This document shows, in pieces, positions 17,103 through 25,665 of a stretch of DNA of 64,000 bases. The notes below the pieces were generated by a model. It saw only the letters and a list, made by a program, of their open reading frames with translations, was not told the DNA's origin and did not search any database. The stretch is from Pandoraea sputorum. Its GTDB lineage: Bacteria; Pseudomonadota; Gammaproteobacteria; Burkholderiales; Burkholderiaceae. The first letter of the stretch is position 1, and each line of letters begins with the position of its first letter. A program made the position numbers and the translations under genes. The stretch spans positions 868,001 to 932,000 of the forward strand of contig NZ_CP010431.2 in the NCBI RefSeq assembly GCF_000814845.2. The letters run 5' to 3'.

Positions 17103-18292
17103 GCGCTCCGATGAAGCCTTTGGCCGGTGTGACGATCCTCGAACTGGCGCGCGTACTGGCGTGCCCGTTCGCCGACATGATCCTGGCGGAGCTGGGCGCG
17201 ACGGTCATCAAGATCGAACAGCCGGGCAGCGGGGACGAGACACGCACCTTCGAGCCGAAAGTCGGCGACGAGTCGGCGTACTACTTCGCCTGCAACCGCA
17301 GCAAGCAGTCCGTGACGGCGAACATGAAGACGGAAGCGGGGCGCGCGATCATCCGCGATCTCGCGTCGCGCGCCGACGTGCTGCTCGAGAATTTCCCCGT
17401 CGGTACCCTCAAGCGCTATGGCCTCGATCAGGCGGCGATGCGCGAAGCCAACCCGAAGCTCATTTACGTCTCATGCACGGGATTCGGTCAGACCGGCCCG
17501 TACGCAAAACGCAAGGGCTATGACACTGTCTTTCAGGCGATGGGCGGGCTGATGAGTCTGACGGGCGAACGCGGCGGCGGTCCGGTCAAGCCGGGGCTGC
17601 CGATCGCCGATCTGTCGTCGGGCTTGTGGATCGCGATCGCGATTCTCAGTGCCCTGCAAGGTCGCACGCAAACGGGCGCGGGCTGTCACGTCGATTTCTC
17701 GATGCTCGACGGTCAGGTCAGTCTGCTGACGCTGGCCGCTGGCCGTTACTTCGCGCTGGGTGAGGTGCCGCCGCGTCTGGGTACGGAACATCCGGGGCGT
17801 GTGCCGTCGGCCACATTCGAGTGCAGCGACGGGGCCTACGTCCACATCACGTGCAGCGATCAGCATTGGTTGCCGCTGTGCGAGTTGCTTGGCCTCGACG
17901 CGCTGGCGGCCGACGCCACGCTGTCGACCAATGCAGGTCGTGTCGAGCATCGCGACCGCCTGATGGCGGCGCTGAGCGCTGCCATCGCGGGCAGAACGCG
18001 TCGCGAATTGTGCGACGCATGCGACGCCGCCGGTGTTCCCGCAGGCCCCATCCAGCATGTTGATGAAGTGCTGGCCGATCCGCACGTGCTCGCACGCGGC
18101 ATGGTGAGCGAGTTCGAGCATCCGTCTGTCGGCAAGTTCGGCGCGCTGCCGGTGCCATTCAAGTTCGACGGCTTCGCCGATCCCGAAGTGGGGCGTCCGC
18201 CGTTGCTGGGTGAGCACACCGATCAGGTGCTGGCGAAGCTCGGCTATGCCCCGGCGCAAATCGCGGATTTGCGTCGTGAAGGCGCCATCTGA
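17099..18292 (+). CDS. CaiB/BaiF (class III) CoA-transferase
   Basis: A 397-residue family III CoA-transferase. Diagnostic parts are the N-terminal LAGVTILELARVLACPFADMIL, KIEQPGSGDETR, the NRSKQSV segment, ENFPVGTLKRYGLD, and GLPIADLSSGLW containing the catalytic Asp that forms the acyl-aspartyl intermediate. It moves CoA between organic acids. A GTG start at 17099 overlaps the previous stop (GTGA); an ATG at 17111 (MKPLAGV) is an equally good family start. Together with the ligase at 19123 it gives the pathway two ways to make a CoA ester. Confidence 0.9.
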   Translation: MSAPMKPLAGVTILELARVLACPFADMILAELGATVIKIEQPGSGDETRTFEPKVGDESAYYFACNRSKQSVTANMKTEAGRAIIRDLASRADVLLENFPVGTLKRYGLDQAAMREANPKLIYVSCTGFGQTGPYAKRKGYDTVFQAMGGLMSLTGERGGGPVKPGLPIADLSSGLWIAIAILSALQGRTQTGAGCHVDFSMLDGQVSLLTLAAGRYFALGEVPPRLGTEHPGRVPSATFECSDGAYVHITCSDQHWLPLCELLGLDALAADATLSTNAGRVEHRDRLMAALSAAIAGRTRRELCDACDAAGVPAGPIQHVDEVLADPHVLARGMVSEFEHPSVGKFGALPVPFKFDGFADPEVGRPPLLGEHTDQVLAKLGYAPAQIADLRREGAI

Positions 18293-18320
18293 ATTCGATT
18301 CGACGTTAGGAAAGACAAGC

Positions 18321-19130
18321 ATGAAAGTTTGGGAGACATTGGAGATCGTGCGTCATGACGCGGTCGTGGAAGTCGTGCTGAACCGGCCGCAGCAGCGCAA
18401 TGCGCTGAACGCCGCGATGTGCGACGAACTGCGCGCCACCGTTCAGGCGCTGCGCGACGACGACTCGGTGCGCTGCGTGATCGTTCGCGCTAACGGGCCG
18501 GTGTTCTGCGCGGGGGCGGATCTGAAGGAGCGTCAGGGAATGAGTCTTGACGACGTGCGCGCGCGCCGTATCAAGGCGTTCGCGGCCTACGACGCCATCG
18601 AACAGATCGGCAAGCCGTGCATCGCGCTCGTCGAAGGTCCGGCCATCGGGTCGGGTGGCGAGATCGCCATGGCGTGCGACTTCATCGTCGCGACCGATGC
18701 CGCCGCGTTCCGCACCCCCGAAGCGCTGTGGGGGACGGTCGGTGCTACGCAGCGCATGCCGCGCGCCGTGGGCAAGCGTCTCGCCAAGGACATGGCCTTC
18801 ACCGGTCGCACCTTGTCGGCGCAGGAAGCGCGCGAGGCCGGGCTGGTGTCGCGCATCGTGCCAGCCCAAGGCGCGCTGGACGCCGTGCGTGTCATGGCGC
18901 AGACGATTGCCGCCGCGTCGCCGCTGGCGATGCGTCTCACGAAGGATTGCATCGACCGTGGCGTCGAGACGGACCCTGCCGGTGCGCTCGCCATCGAGAT
19001 GCTCGCCATCGACGCGTTGCTGCAAAGTCCCGACTGGGGCAGCAAGATCGCGCGTTTCGGTAGCGGCACGAGCAACGATGTCGATCATGCAGCGAACCAG
19101 GATACGAAGCAGGGAGGCGGTCATGCCTGA
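18321..19130 (+). CDS. Second enoyl-CoA hydratase/isomerase family protein
   Basis: A 269-residue crotonase, clearly different from the first. Oxyanion-hole segments are GPVFCAGADLKER and GPAIGSGGEIAMACD. At the catalytic positions it reads TDAAAFRTPEALWG, with Asp where hydratases usually have the first Glu, so isomerase or another crotonase reaction is possible. The start at 18321 is set by AGGAAA nine bases upstream; an earlier in-frame ATG lies inside the CoA-transferase. It overlaps the acyl-CoA ligase by 8 bp, indicating coupled translation. Confidence 0.88.
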   Translation: MKVWETLEIVRHDAVVEVVLNRPQQRNALNAAMCDELRATVQALRDDDSVRCVIVRANGPVFCAGADLKERQGMSLDDVRARRIKAFAAYDAIEQIGKPCIALVEGPAIGSGGEIAMACDFIVATDAAAFRTPEALWGTVGATQRMPRAVGKRLAKDMAFTGRTLSAQEAREAGLVSRIVPAQGALDAVRVMAQTIAAASPLAMRLTKDCIDRGVETDPAGALAIEMLAIDALLQSPDWGSKIARFGSGTSNDVDHAANQDTKQGGGHA

Positions 19131-20790
19131 AGTTCATGACGCAGGGCATGAAAGCTACGCCAGCCAGTTCGGGCTCGAAGGGCCGGTCACGCTGCCCGCC
19201 GTTCTCGCGGCGCGTGCGCGTGCAACGCCCGAAGCCGAAGCGCTGGTGATCGAGGGTGAGCGCATCGACTACCGCACGCTGAGCGAGCGTGTCGCACAGG
19301 CGGCAGCGCGCATGGTGCATCTCGGCGTTCAGCACGGCGAGCATGTCGGCATTTTGATGGGCAATTCGGTGGATTGGGTGGTGCTGTTTTACGCGGCAGC
19401 ATCGATCGGCGCGGTCGCCGTGCCCGTCAACACCCGATTCAAGTCAGACGAACTGAACTATTGTCTGAGTCAGGGTGACGTGCGCGTGCTGTTCTATGTC
19501 GACACGTTCCTGAACATCGACTACACGGCGCTGCTGCGCGGTGTCGAACCGGCGTTCGATGCGCAACTGCCGGGCGACTTTTTGCCGCTGCTACGTCGCG
19601 CTGTGATGGTGGGCGACAGTGCGCGAGGTTTGCCGGAAGGCGTCGAGCATTTCGATGCATTGCCGGACACGTCCGCGTTGCGTGACGAAGTCGCGCGCCG
19701 TTGCGCCGCCGTCTCGCCCGACGACGTGCTGCTGATTCAGTACACCTCCGGCACGACGTCGTTCCCCAAAGGCGTGCTGCTGCGCCATCGCAACATGCTG
19801 ATGAATGCTGCCGCGTCTGCGCTGCGCATCGGTGTGCGTGCCGACGATCGCTATTTCAGCGTGCGTCCGTTCTTCCACGTGGCAGGCACGACGATGTCGC
19901 TGCTCGTCTCGCTGGTGACGGGGGCGTGCCTGCTGTCGGTGCCATCGTTCGATGTGGCGCGTGTGCTGACGATCCTCGATGAAGAGCGCTGCACGCTGAC
20001 GTCCGGTAACGACACGATTTTCCTGATGATGATGGGCCACCCCGAATTCCGTCGCGAGCGCATTCACCTGCGTGGCGGTTGGGCGGCGGCCGGGCCGGAA
20101 ATCATGCAGAAGATTCACGACGTGATGGGCGTGCCTTACATGGTCGGTGCATATGGGCAGTCGGAAGCGTCGCCCAACGTGGTGCTCAACGACTGGCGCG
20201 ATCCGCTCGAATTGCGCGTCGGTGGATGGGCGAGCCCGCATCCGGGCATCGAGATTCGCACGGTGTCTCCCGAAACGGGTGACGTGCTCGGCGCGGACGA
20301 GCCTGGCGAGATTCAGGTGCGCGGCTGGAGCGTGATGAAGGGCTACTACAACAAGCCGAAGGAGACGGCGCAGGCATTCAGCGACGATGGCTGGCTGCGC
20401 ACGGGCGATCTCGGTGTGATCGACGGTGAGGGGCGCATGCGCATGCTTGGCCGTCTGAAGGATGTGTTTCGCGTCGGTGGCGAGAACGTTGCGCCTGCCG
20501 AAGTGGAAGAGACGCTGTTCACGCATCCGGCCGTGCAGCTGGCGCAGGTCGTGGGAGTGCCGGACGCGCGTCTGGGCGAAGTGCCTGCGGCGTTCGTGGT
20601 GCTGCGCCCCGGTGCGGACGTGACGAGCGAGGCGCTGATCGACTGGTGCCGCGCACGTGCTGCGAATTTCAAGGTGCCGAGATACCTGCGATTCGTCGAT
20701 TCGTTCGACGGCATCGGCATGACGGGTAGCTCGAAAGTGCAGAAGAACAAGCTGCGCGACTACGCGATTGGGGAGTTCGGTTTGTCCTGA
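19123..20790 (+). CDS. Acyl-CoA ligase (AMP-forming)
   Basis: A 555-residue member of the ANL superfamily. Visible core motifs: the P-loop YTSGTTSFPKGV, YGQSEASPN in place of the commoner YGxTE, the GWLRTGDLG adenylation motif, the hinge GRLKDVFRVGGENVAPAEVEE, and the C-terminal catalytic Lys in SSKVQKNKLRD. It converts a carboxylic acid, ATP and CoA to an acyl-CoA; the overall wording resembles medium-chain or aryl acid ligases. Start at the ATG at 19123 behind GGGAGG; a much longer open frame upstream overlaps the crotonase and is not coding. Confidence 0.9.
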   Translation: MPEVHDAGHESYASQFGLEGPVTLPAVLAARARATPEAEALVIEGERIDYRTLSERVAQAAARMVHLGVQHGEHVGILMGNSVDWVVLFYAAASIGAVAVPVNTRFKSDELNYCLSQGDVRVLFYVDTFLNIDYTALLRGVEPAFDAQLPGDFLPLLRRAVMVGDSARGLPEGVEHFDALPDTSALRDEVARRCAAVSPDDVLLIQYTSGTTSFPKGVLLRHRNMLMNAAASALRIGVRADDRYFSVRPFFHVAGTTMSLLVSLVTGACLLSVPSFDVARVLTILDEERCTLTSGNDTIFLMMMGHPEFRRERIHLRGGWAAAGPEIMQKIHDVMGVPYMVGAYGQSEASPNVVLNDWRDPLELRVGGWASPHPGIEIRTVSPETGDVLGADEPGEIQVRGWSVMKGYYNKPKETAQAFSDDGWLRTGDLGVIDGEGRMRMLGRLKDVFRVGGENVAPAEVEETLFTHPAVQLAQVVGVPDARLGEVPAAFVVLRPGADVTSEALIDWCRARAANFKVPRYLRFVDSFDGIGMTGSSKVQKNKLRDYAIGEFGLS

Positions 20791-20868
20791 CATCTGACGG
20801 CCGGGCGTCGATGGACACGACGTCCGCCCCCAACCGAACCTCATCAAAAAATCAAGATTGGAGGAGAC

Positions 20869-22257
20869 ATGACTTCACATACGACGACGGCGTCACAGCC
20901 GTTCGGCGGGACGGACACGTCTGGCGCAAGCGCGGCCGGTCAGGTAGTCGAGGAATCGACCTACCGAAAGATCGCCTGGCGCACGCTGCCGCTGCTGTTC
21001 GTTTGCTACATCATCAACTACATCGACCGGGCGAACATCGGCATCGCGCAGATTCAGTTCAAGGCGGATCTGCACTTCAGCGATCTCGTCTACGGCATCG
21101 GCGCGGGGTTGTTCTTCGTCGGCTTTTTGCTGTTCGAGGTGCCGAGCAACCTGATGCTTGCCCGAATGGGCGCGCGCAAGACGCTGTTGCGCATCATGAC
21201 GCTCTGGGGTGCGGTCTCATGCGCCATGATGTTTGTGCGCACGCCCACGGAGTTCTACGTCGCGCGCATGCTGCTCGGCGCGGCGGAGGCGGGCTTCTTT
21301 CCCGGGTTGATCCTGTATCTCAGCTACTGGTTTCCGGCGGAGCGGCGTGCGCGTGTGACGGCGTTGTCGTTCGTCGCGATTCCGATTGCGACGATGATCG
21401 GTGCGCCGACGTCGGGCTGGATCATGCGCAGCTTCCATCAGATTCACGGACTCGCGGGCTGGCAGTGGATGTTCCTGCTCGAAGGCATTCCCGCCATTGT
21501 GCTCGGAATCGTGGTGTTCTTCGCGCTGGAAGACCGTCCGGAGCAGGCAAAGTGGCTAAGCGACGACGAGAAGGCGCGGCTGACGAACGTGCTGAACGAG
21601 GAGCGTCGTCAGAAGGCGAGCAAGGGTGGCGCAGGGGGGCACAGTCACGGCGGCACGCTGGCGGCGCTGGGCGACTGGCGCGTGTACGTGGCAGGGCTGG
21701 TGTCGTTCTGTGCGTATGTGCTGGCGAGCACCATCGCGTTCTTCGCGCCGCTGGTGATTCAGTCGACCGGCGTGAAGGATCCGTTCCACGTCGGTCTGCT
21801 CTCGGCGATTCCGCCGGTGGTCGGCATCGTGTCGATGCTGATCGTGAGCCGTCACTCGGACCGTCGGCGCGAGCGTCGCTGGCACGCCTCGGTGCCGTTG
21901 ATGTTTGCGGCGGCGAGCCTCATGGTCATGCCGTATCTGTCGCATAACGTCGAGCTGGCGGTGGTCTTGCTGGCAGTGGCGACGGCGGGGCACCTGTCGA
22001 GCTTGTCCGTCTTTTGGACGATTCCGTCGACGTATCTCGCGCCCGCCAGTGCGGCGGCCGGGATTGCGGTGGTGAGCAGCATCGGTGCGTTGGGCGGGCT
22101 GGTCGGGCCGAGCGTGATCGGCTACGTGAAGACGACGACGGGCAGTCTCGCGCTCGGCTTGCAGGTCGCTGGATGCTTCGTGCTGTTCGGCAGCATTCTG
22201 TTGCTCGTGGGGATTCCTGCGCGGCTGTTGCCCAAGGGGGTTTCCCGTCCGAGATGA
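20869..22257 (+). CDS. MFS transporter, anion:cation symporter type
   Basis: A 462-residue 12-TM importer. The signature of this subgroup is plain: LLFVCYIINYIDRANIGIAQ in helix 1, FEVPSNLMLARMGARKT at the first cytoplasmic loop, and AEAGFFPGLILYLSYWFPAERRAR. Relatives take up tartrate, phthalate, 4-hydroxyphenylacetate or other organic acid anions with protons. Perfect GGAGGAGAC ribosome site before the ATG. Directly follows the acyl-CoA ligase, so it likely imports the acid that the cluster activates. Confidence 0.9.
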   Translation: MTSHTTTASQPFGGTDTSGASAAGQVVEESTYRKIAWRTLPLLFVCYIINYIDRANIGIAQIQFKADLHFSDLVYGIGAGLFFVGFLLFEVPSNLMLARMGARKTLLRIMTLWGAVSCAMMFVRTPTEFYVARMLLGAAEAGFFPGLILYLSYWFPAERRARVTALSFVAIPIATMIGAPTSGWIMRSFHQIHGLAGWQWMFLLEGIPAIVLGIVVFFALEDRPEQAKWLSDDEKARLTNVLNEERRQKASKGGAGGHSHGGTLAALGDWRVYVAGLVSFCAYVLASTIAFFAPLVIQSTGVKDPFHVGLLSAIPPVVGIVSMLIVSRHSDRRRERRWHASVPLMFAAASLMVMPYLSHNVELAVVLLAVATAGHLSSLSVFWTIPSTYLAPASAAAGIAVVSSIGALGGLVGPSVIGYVKTTTGSLALGLQVAGCFVLFGSILLLVGIPARLLPKGVSRPR

Positions 22258-22373
22258 GGGCGTGAGGCGGTGCGCAATCCGTGTGGAATCAAGGCATATG
22301 CCGGTTTGACCGGGCTCGGGCGAGGCGATAGCATGACGCCATTCCTTTCCCTGCCTACCGGCTGATTCGTCAC

Positions 22374-22889
22374 ATGCCCAAGCCCAACCCCTCGCGCTCA
22401 CCCGAACCGGTGAGCGCAGCACCGTCCGACTTGCGGCAGCTCACGTCGTTTCAACTGCGTCAACTGACGAACATCTACACGAAGGGTTCGTCCAGCGTGT
22501 ACGAGCGCAACTTCGGTCTGACGCTCAACGAATGGCGCTCCATCGCGTTGCTGCACAGCAGCGACGGTATGTCGCTCAATCGGCTGGCCGAGCAGGCGCA
22601 GTTCGACCGGGGGCTGATGAGCCGTACGGTGACGGCGCTCGAAGCGCGCGGCATTCTCCAGCGCAGCACCGACAGCGCGGACGCGCGCGGTGTCGTCATC
22701 TCGCTCACGGCCCACGGCCGAGATCTCGTGAAGCAGGTGTTCCCCGTCGCCGAAGAACTCAACGACCGTCTGTTGTCTGTGCTCACGCGCGCAGAACGCG
22801 ATGCGTTGCCCAAGATACTTGACAAGCTCACGTATCAGGCGAGGATCATGCTGGATCAGGAGCGGGAAGAGGCTGGCGAAGGGCTCTGA
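22374..22889 (+). CDS. MarR-family transcriptional regulator
   Basis: A 171-residue winged-helix dimer. The DNA-binding part reads LTLNEWRSIALLHSSDGMSLNRLAEQAQFDRGLMSRTVTALEARGIL, with the wing carrying DARGVVISLTAHG; dimerisation helices flank it. MarR proteins usually repress catabolic or efflux genes and are released by phenolic or CoA ligands. As the only regulator inside this catabolic cluster it is the natural candidate to control it. Confidence 0.88.
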   Translation: MPKPNPSRSPEPVSAAPSDLRQLTSFQLRQLTNIYTKGSSSVYERNFGLTLNEWRSIALLHSSDGMSLNRLAEQAQFDRGLMSRTVTALEARGILQRSTDSADARGVVISLTAHGRDLVKQVFPVAEELNDRLLSVLTRAERDALPKILDKLTYQARIMLDQEREEAGEGL

Positions 22890-22994
22890 TCGAGTTGCTG
22901 ATTTCGCGGTAAATTGTTTGACAATGCATCATATGTCCCTTAGATTGACGAGCATCGTCAATGCGCGTCTGCGCGGTATTTCGAGGGACTTTTC

Positions 22995-23939
22995 ATGCTT
23001 CAGACCCGTCTCACTCGGCTGTTGAATATCAAATATCCCATCATCCAGGCCGGGATGAGTTGGGCGTCGTCCAACGCGGCGTTGCCGATTGCCGTCTCGA
23101 ATGCTGGCGGGCTCGGCGTGATCGCCGCAGGTCCGATGTATCTCGATGCCTTTCGCGACACCGTGCGCGAAGTGAAGGCCGCCACCGATGGCGCGTTTGC
23201 CGTCAACATCCCTTTGTACCGGCCGCAGGCCGAGCAATTTCTCGACGTCATCGAAGAGGAAGGGGTGCCGGTGGTGATTGCGTCGCAAGGCGGTCCGAAA
23301 GCGCATCTCGAGCGCTTTCAGTCGCGCGGCGTTCGCTGGATTCACGTGGTCTCGACCCTGCCTCATGCGCGCAAAGCGGCGGATGCAGGCGTGGACGCCC
23401 TTGTCGTCGTGGGCGCAGAGGCGGGCGGGCATCCGCCGGTGAACGGTGTGAGTACCCTCGTGGCCGTACGTCGCGCGGTCGTCGAATTCGACTTGCCGAT
23501 TGTGGCGGGCGGCGGCGTGGCGGACGGGTATGGCGTGGCCGCGTTGCTGGCGCTCGGTGCGGATGCCGTGCAGCTTGGCACGCGGTTTCTTGCGACGCGC
23601 GAGGCGGGGGTGCATGACAACTACAAGCGCGCGGTACTCGATACCGATATCGACGGTACAACGCTCGTCGGGGTGCGCGGCCTGCCCGTTCGCATGACGC
23701 GAAATCAATTCGCCGAGCGCGTATTGCTGGCCGACAAGGAAGAGCCGGACGCCGCTGCGTACGACACGCTGTTCAAATCCAGTTCGCTCAAACAGGCGGC
23801 GCTCGACGGCGATGTCGAGTGGGGCAAGGTCGAACTGGGGCAGTCGGCCGGGCTGATCGGTGATCTGCCCGCAGCGGCAGAGGTGATGGCGCGGCTGGTG
23901 GAGGAGTGCGAGAGCGCGGCACGCCGGTTGGCTGGATAA
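22995..23939 (+). CDS. Nitronate monooxygenase / 2-nitropropane dioxygenase-like FMN protein
   Basis: A 314-residue FMN-binding TIM barrel. It begins LLNIKYPIIQAGMSW, continues with VSNAGGLGVIAAG, and carries the phosphate-binding GAEAGGHPP, VAGGGVADGYGVAALLALGADAVQLGTRFLAT. The family oxidises nitronates, or in related forms reduces enoyl-ACP; in organic-acid clusters it often has an unclear protective or redox role. The gene stands after the MarR gene, same strand, with a 105-bp gap containing its own probable promoter. Confidence 0.85.
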   Translation: MLQTRLTRLLNIKYPIIQAGMSWASSNAALPIAVSNAGGLGVIAAGPMYLDAFRDTVREVKAATDGAFAVNIPLYRPQAEQFLDVIEEEGVPVVIASQGGPKAHLERFQSRGVRWIHVVSTLPHARKAADAGVDALVVVGAEAGGHPPVNGVSTLVAVRRAVVEFDLPIVAGGGVADGYGVAALLALGADAVQLGTRFLATREAGVHDNYKRAVLDTDIDGTTLVGVRGLPVRMTRNQFAERVLLADKEEPDAAAYDTLFKSSSLKQAALDGDVEWGKVELGQSAGLIGDLPAAAEVMARLVEECESAARRLAG

Positions 23940-23991
23940 GCGTCAACAAGCATCCACAGGCCACCGATTTCGTCATTTTTTTGTAATGTCT

Positions 23992-24009
23992 GCGTCAGTT
24001 CGCTGACGC
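23992..24009 (+). terminator. Hairpin GCGTCAG-TTCG-CTGACGC
   Basis: A perfect 7-bp stem capped by a TTCG tetraloop in the gap between the nitronate monooxygenase-like gene and the exported hydrolase. There is no T-run (a C-run follows), so it could be a weak terminator of the upstream gene or an operator for the downstream one. Confidence 0.4.
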
Positions 24010-24097
24010 CCCCCGCTCCTTAGACTGGCTTCACGTTGTTCACCGCAACGTCCCAATACCCGATTGTGAAGCCATGACGTCAATCTAAGGAGCTACC

Positions 24098-24904
24098 ATG
24101 CCCACTCGTCAACTGCGCGCCATTGCTGCGCGCACCGCCACCGTCGGCGCGTTGCTTGCCGCCGCCGCCTTCCCCGCCCTGTCGGCTCACGCGGCCCCGA
24201 CGGATCCCTCTGCCAACGGTCCGATCAAAAACATCGTGCTGGTGCACGGTGCGTTCGTGGGGGGGGCGGGCTGGCGCCCGGTCTACGACCTGCTGGTCAA
24301 GGACGGCTATCACGTGACGCTCGTGCAGGAGCCGCTGACGTCCTTCCAGGAAGATGTGACCGCCACCAGGCGCGTGCTCGACGGCCTGGACGGCCCGGCG
24401 GTGCTCGTCGGTCATAGCTACGGCGGCGCGATCATCACCGAGGCGGGTAACGATGCGCATGTGAAGGCGCTGGTCTACATCGCGGCGCACGCGCTCGACG
24501 TGGGCGAGACCGAGGCCAGCAACGGCAAGAAGTTTCCGAATCTGACCAAGGCGGTCGTGAAGACGCCGGACAACTATCTCTATCTGAATCCGAAGGACTA
24601 TCCGGCTGACTTCGCCGCCGATCTGCCGCGTGCGCAGGCCGAGTTCGAAGCCAACGCCCAGATGCCGACGGCCGCGTCCGTGTTCACGGCGCTGATCCCC
24701 GATCCGGCGTGGAAGACGAAGCCGTCGTGGTATATGGTCGCGAAGGCCGACCGTATCATCAACCCGGATCTCGAGCGGATGTATGCTGCACGTGCGCACG
24801 CGCACACCGTGGAGATCGAAGGCGCAAGCCACTCGGTGTACGAGTCGCACCCGCAGGCGGTGGCCCGTCTGATCGAGGAAGCCGCAACGGCTTCGGGCAA
24901 GTAA
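24098..24904 (+). CDS. Exported alpha/beta-hydrolase
   Basis: A 268-residue protein with a signal peptide (Arg-containing start, Ala/Leu core, cleavage after SAHA near residue 31) and a complete alpha/beta-hydrolase domain. The oxyanion strand is NIVLVHGAFVGGAGWRP, the nucleophile elbow GHSYGG with Ser107, and the final catalytic His is in ASHSVYESHP. Small periplasmic esterases of this kind are common in Burkholderiaceae; substrate unknown. AAGGAG sits before the ATG. It lies 86 bp upstream of, and in the same direction as, a two-component system and may be controlled by it. Confidence 0.88.
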   Translation: MPTRQLRAIAARTATVGALLAAAAFPALSAHAAPTDPSANGPIKNIVLVHGAFVGGAGWRPVYDLLVKDGYHVTLVQEPLTSFQEDVTATRRVLDGLDGPAVLVGHSYGGAIITEAGNDAHVKALVYIAAHALDVGETEASNGKKFPNLTKAVVKTPDNYLYLNPKDYPADFAADLPRAQAEFEANAQMPTAASVFTALIPDPAWKTKPSWYMVAKADRIINPDLERMYAARAHAHTVEIEGASHSVYESHPQAVARLIEEAATASGK

Positions 24905-24990
24905 GCTCGCCGCGCAAGCGGTTGAGGCAAGCAGGATGGCGGTCCACTCGGGCCGCCGTCGCTATTGGCGTGCTGGATGAGTGAGACACC

Positions 24991-25665
24991 ATGCGCATTC
25001 TGGTCATAGAAGACGAAGCGAAGACGGGCGAGTATCTGCAAAACGGGCTGACCGAGGCGGGCTATGTCGTGGACGTCGCGCCGAACGGCATCGACGGCCT
25101 TCATATGGCGCAGGAACTCGCGTACGACCTGATTCTGCTCGACGTCATGATGCCCGGCATGGACGGCTGGACCGTCATGCGCAAGCTCGGCGACCGCACG
25201 CGCACACCGGTGTTGTTCCTGAGCGCACGCGGCACGCTCGAAGACCGGCTCAAAGGGCTCGATCTCGGTGCGGACGACTATCTCGTCAAGCCGTTCTCGT
25301 TCGCAGAGTTGCTGGCGCGTATCCGCATCATCTTGCGACGTGGGCAGCCGCAACCTGCCGACGACATGCTCCGTGTCGGCGACCTTTGCGTGGACGTGAC
25401 GAAGCGTCGCGTGGAGCGAGGCGGCGCGCGCATCACGCTCACCAACAAGGAATTCAATCTGCTGCTGTTCTTCGTGCAGCATCCGGGCGAAGTGCTGTCG
25501 CGCGCGTTGATCGCGTCGCGCGTGTGGGACATGAACTTCGACAGCGACACGAATGTGGTCGATGTGGCGGTGCGGCGTCTGCGTCAGAAAGTCGACGAGC
25601 CGTTTGCCACCCGCCTGATCCATACAGTGCACGGCGTCGGTTATCGCTGCGAGGCCCTCGAATGA
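24991..25665 (+). CDS. OmpR-family response regulator, heavy-metal type
   Basis: A 224-residue response regulator. The receiver domain (1-115) has the acidic pair in [12 protein letters not shown], the phosphoacceptor D51 in [11 protein letters not shown], and the conserved Lys in [10 protein letters not shown]. The C-terminal winged helix (about 128-222) reads [21 protein letters not shown] and ends VHGVGYRCE. The [10 protein letters not shown] opening is typical of CopR/CzcR/IrlR proteins. It overlaps the kinase start by 4 bp. Confidence 0.92.
   Translation: MRILVIEDEAKTGEYLQNGLTEAGYVVDVAPNGIDGLHMAQELAYDLILLDVMMPGMDGWTVMRKLGDRTRTPVLFLSARGTLEDRLKGLDLGADDYLVKPFSFAELLARIRIILRRGQPQPADDMLRVGDLCVDVTKRRVERGGARITLTNKEFNLLLFFVQHPGEVLSRALIASRVWDMNFDSDTNVVDVAVRRLRQKVDEPFATRLIHTVHGVGYRCEALE

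Noticed and set aside
14706..20790. Naming the CoA cluster as leucine, itaconate or carnitine catabolism
   Set aside because: Diagnostic partners (methylcrotonyl-CoA carboxylase, MaoC-type itaconyl-CoA hydratase with CitE-type lyase, CaiA/CaiT) are absent.
19591..20847. Long minus-strand open frame opposite the acyl-CoA ligase
   Set aside because: Shadow frame; ligase motifs on the plus strand are unambiguous.
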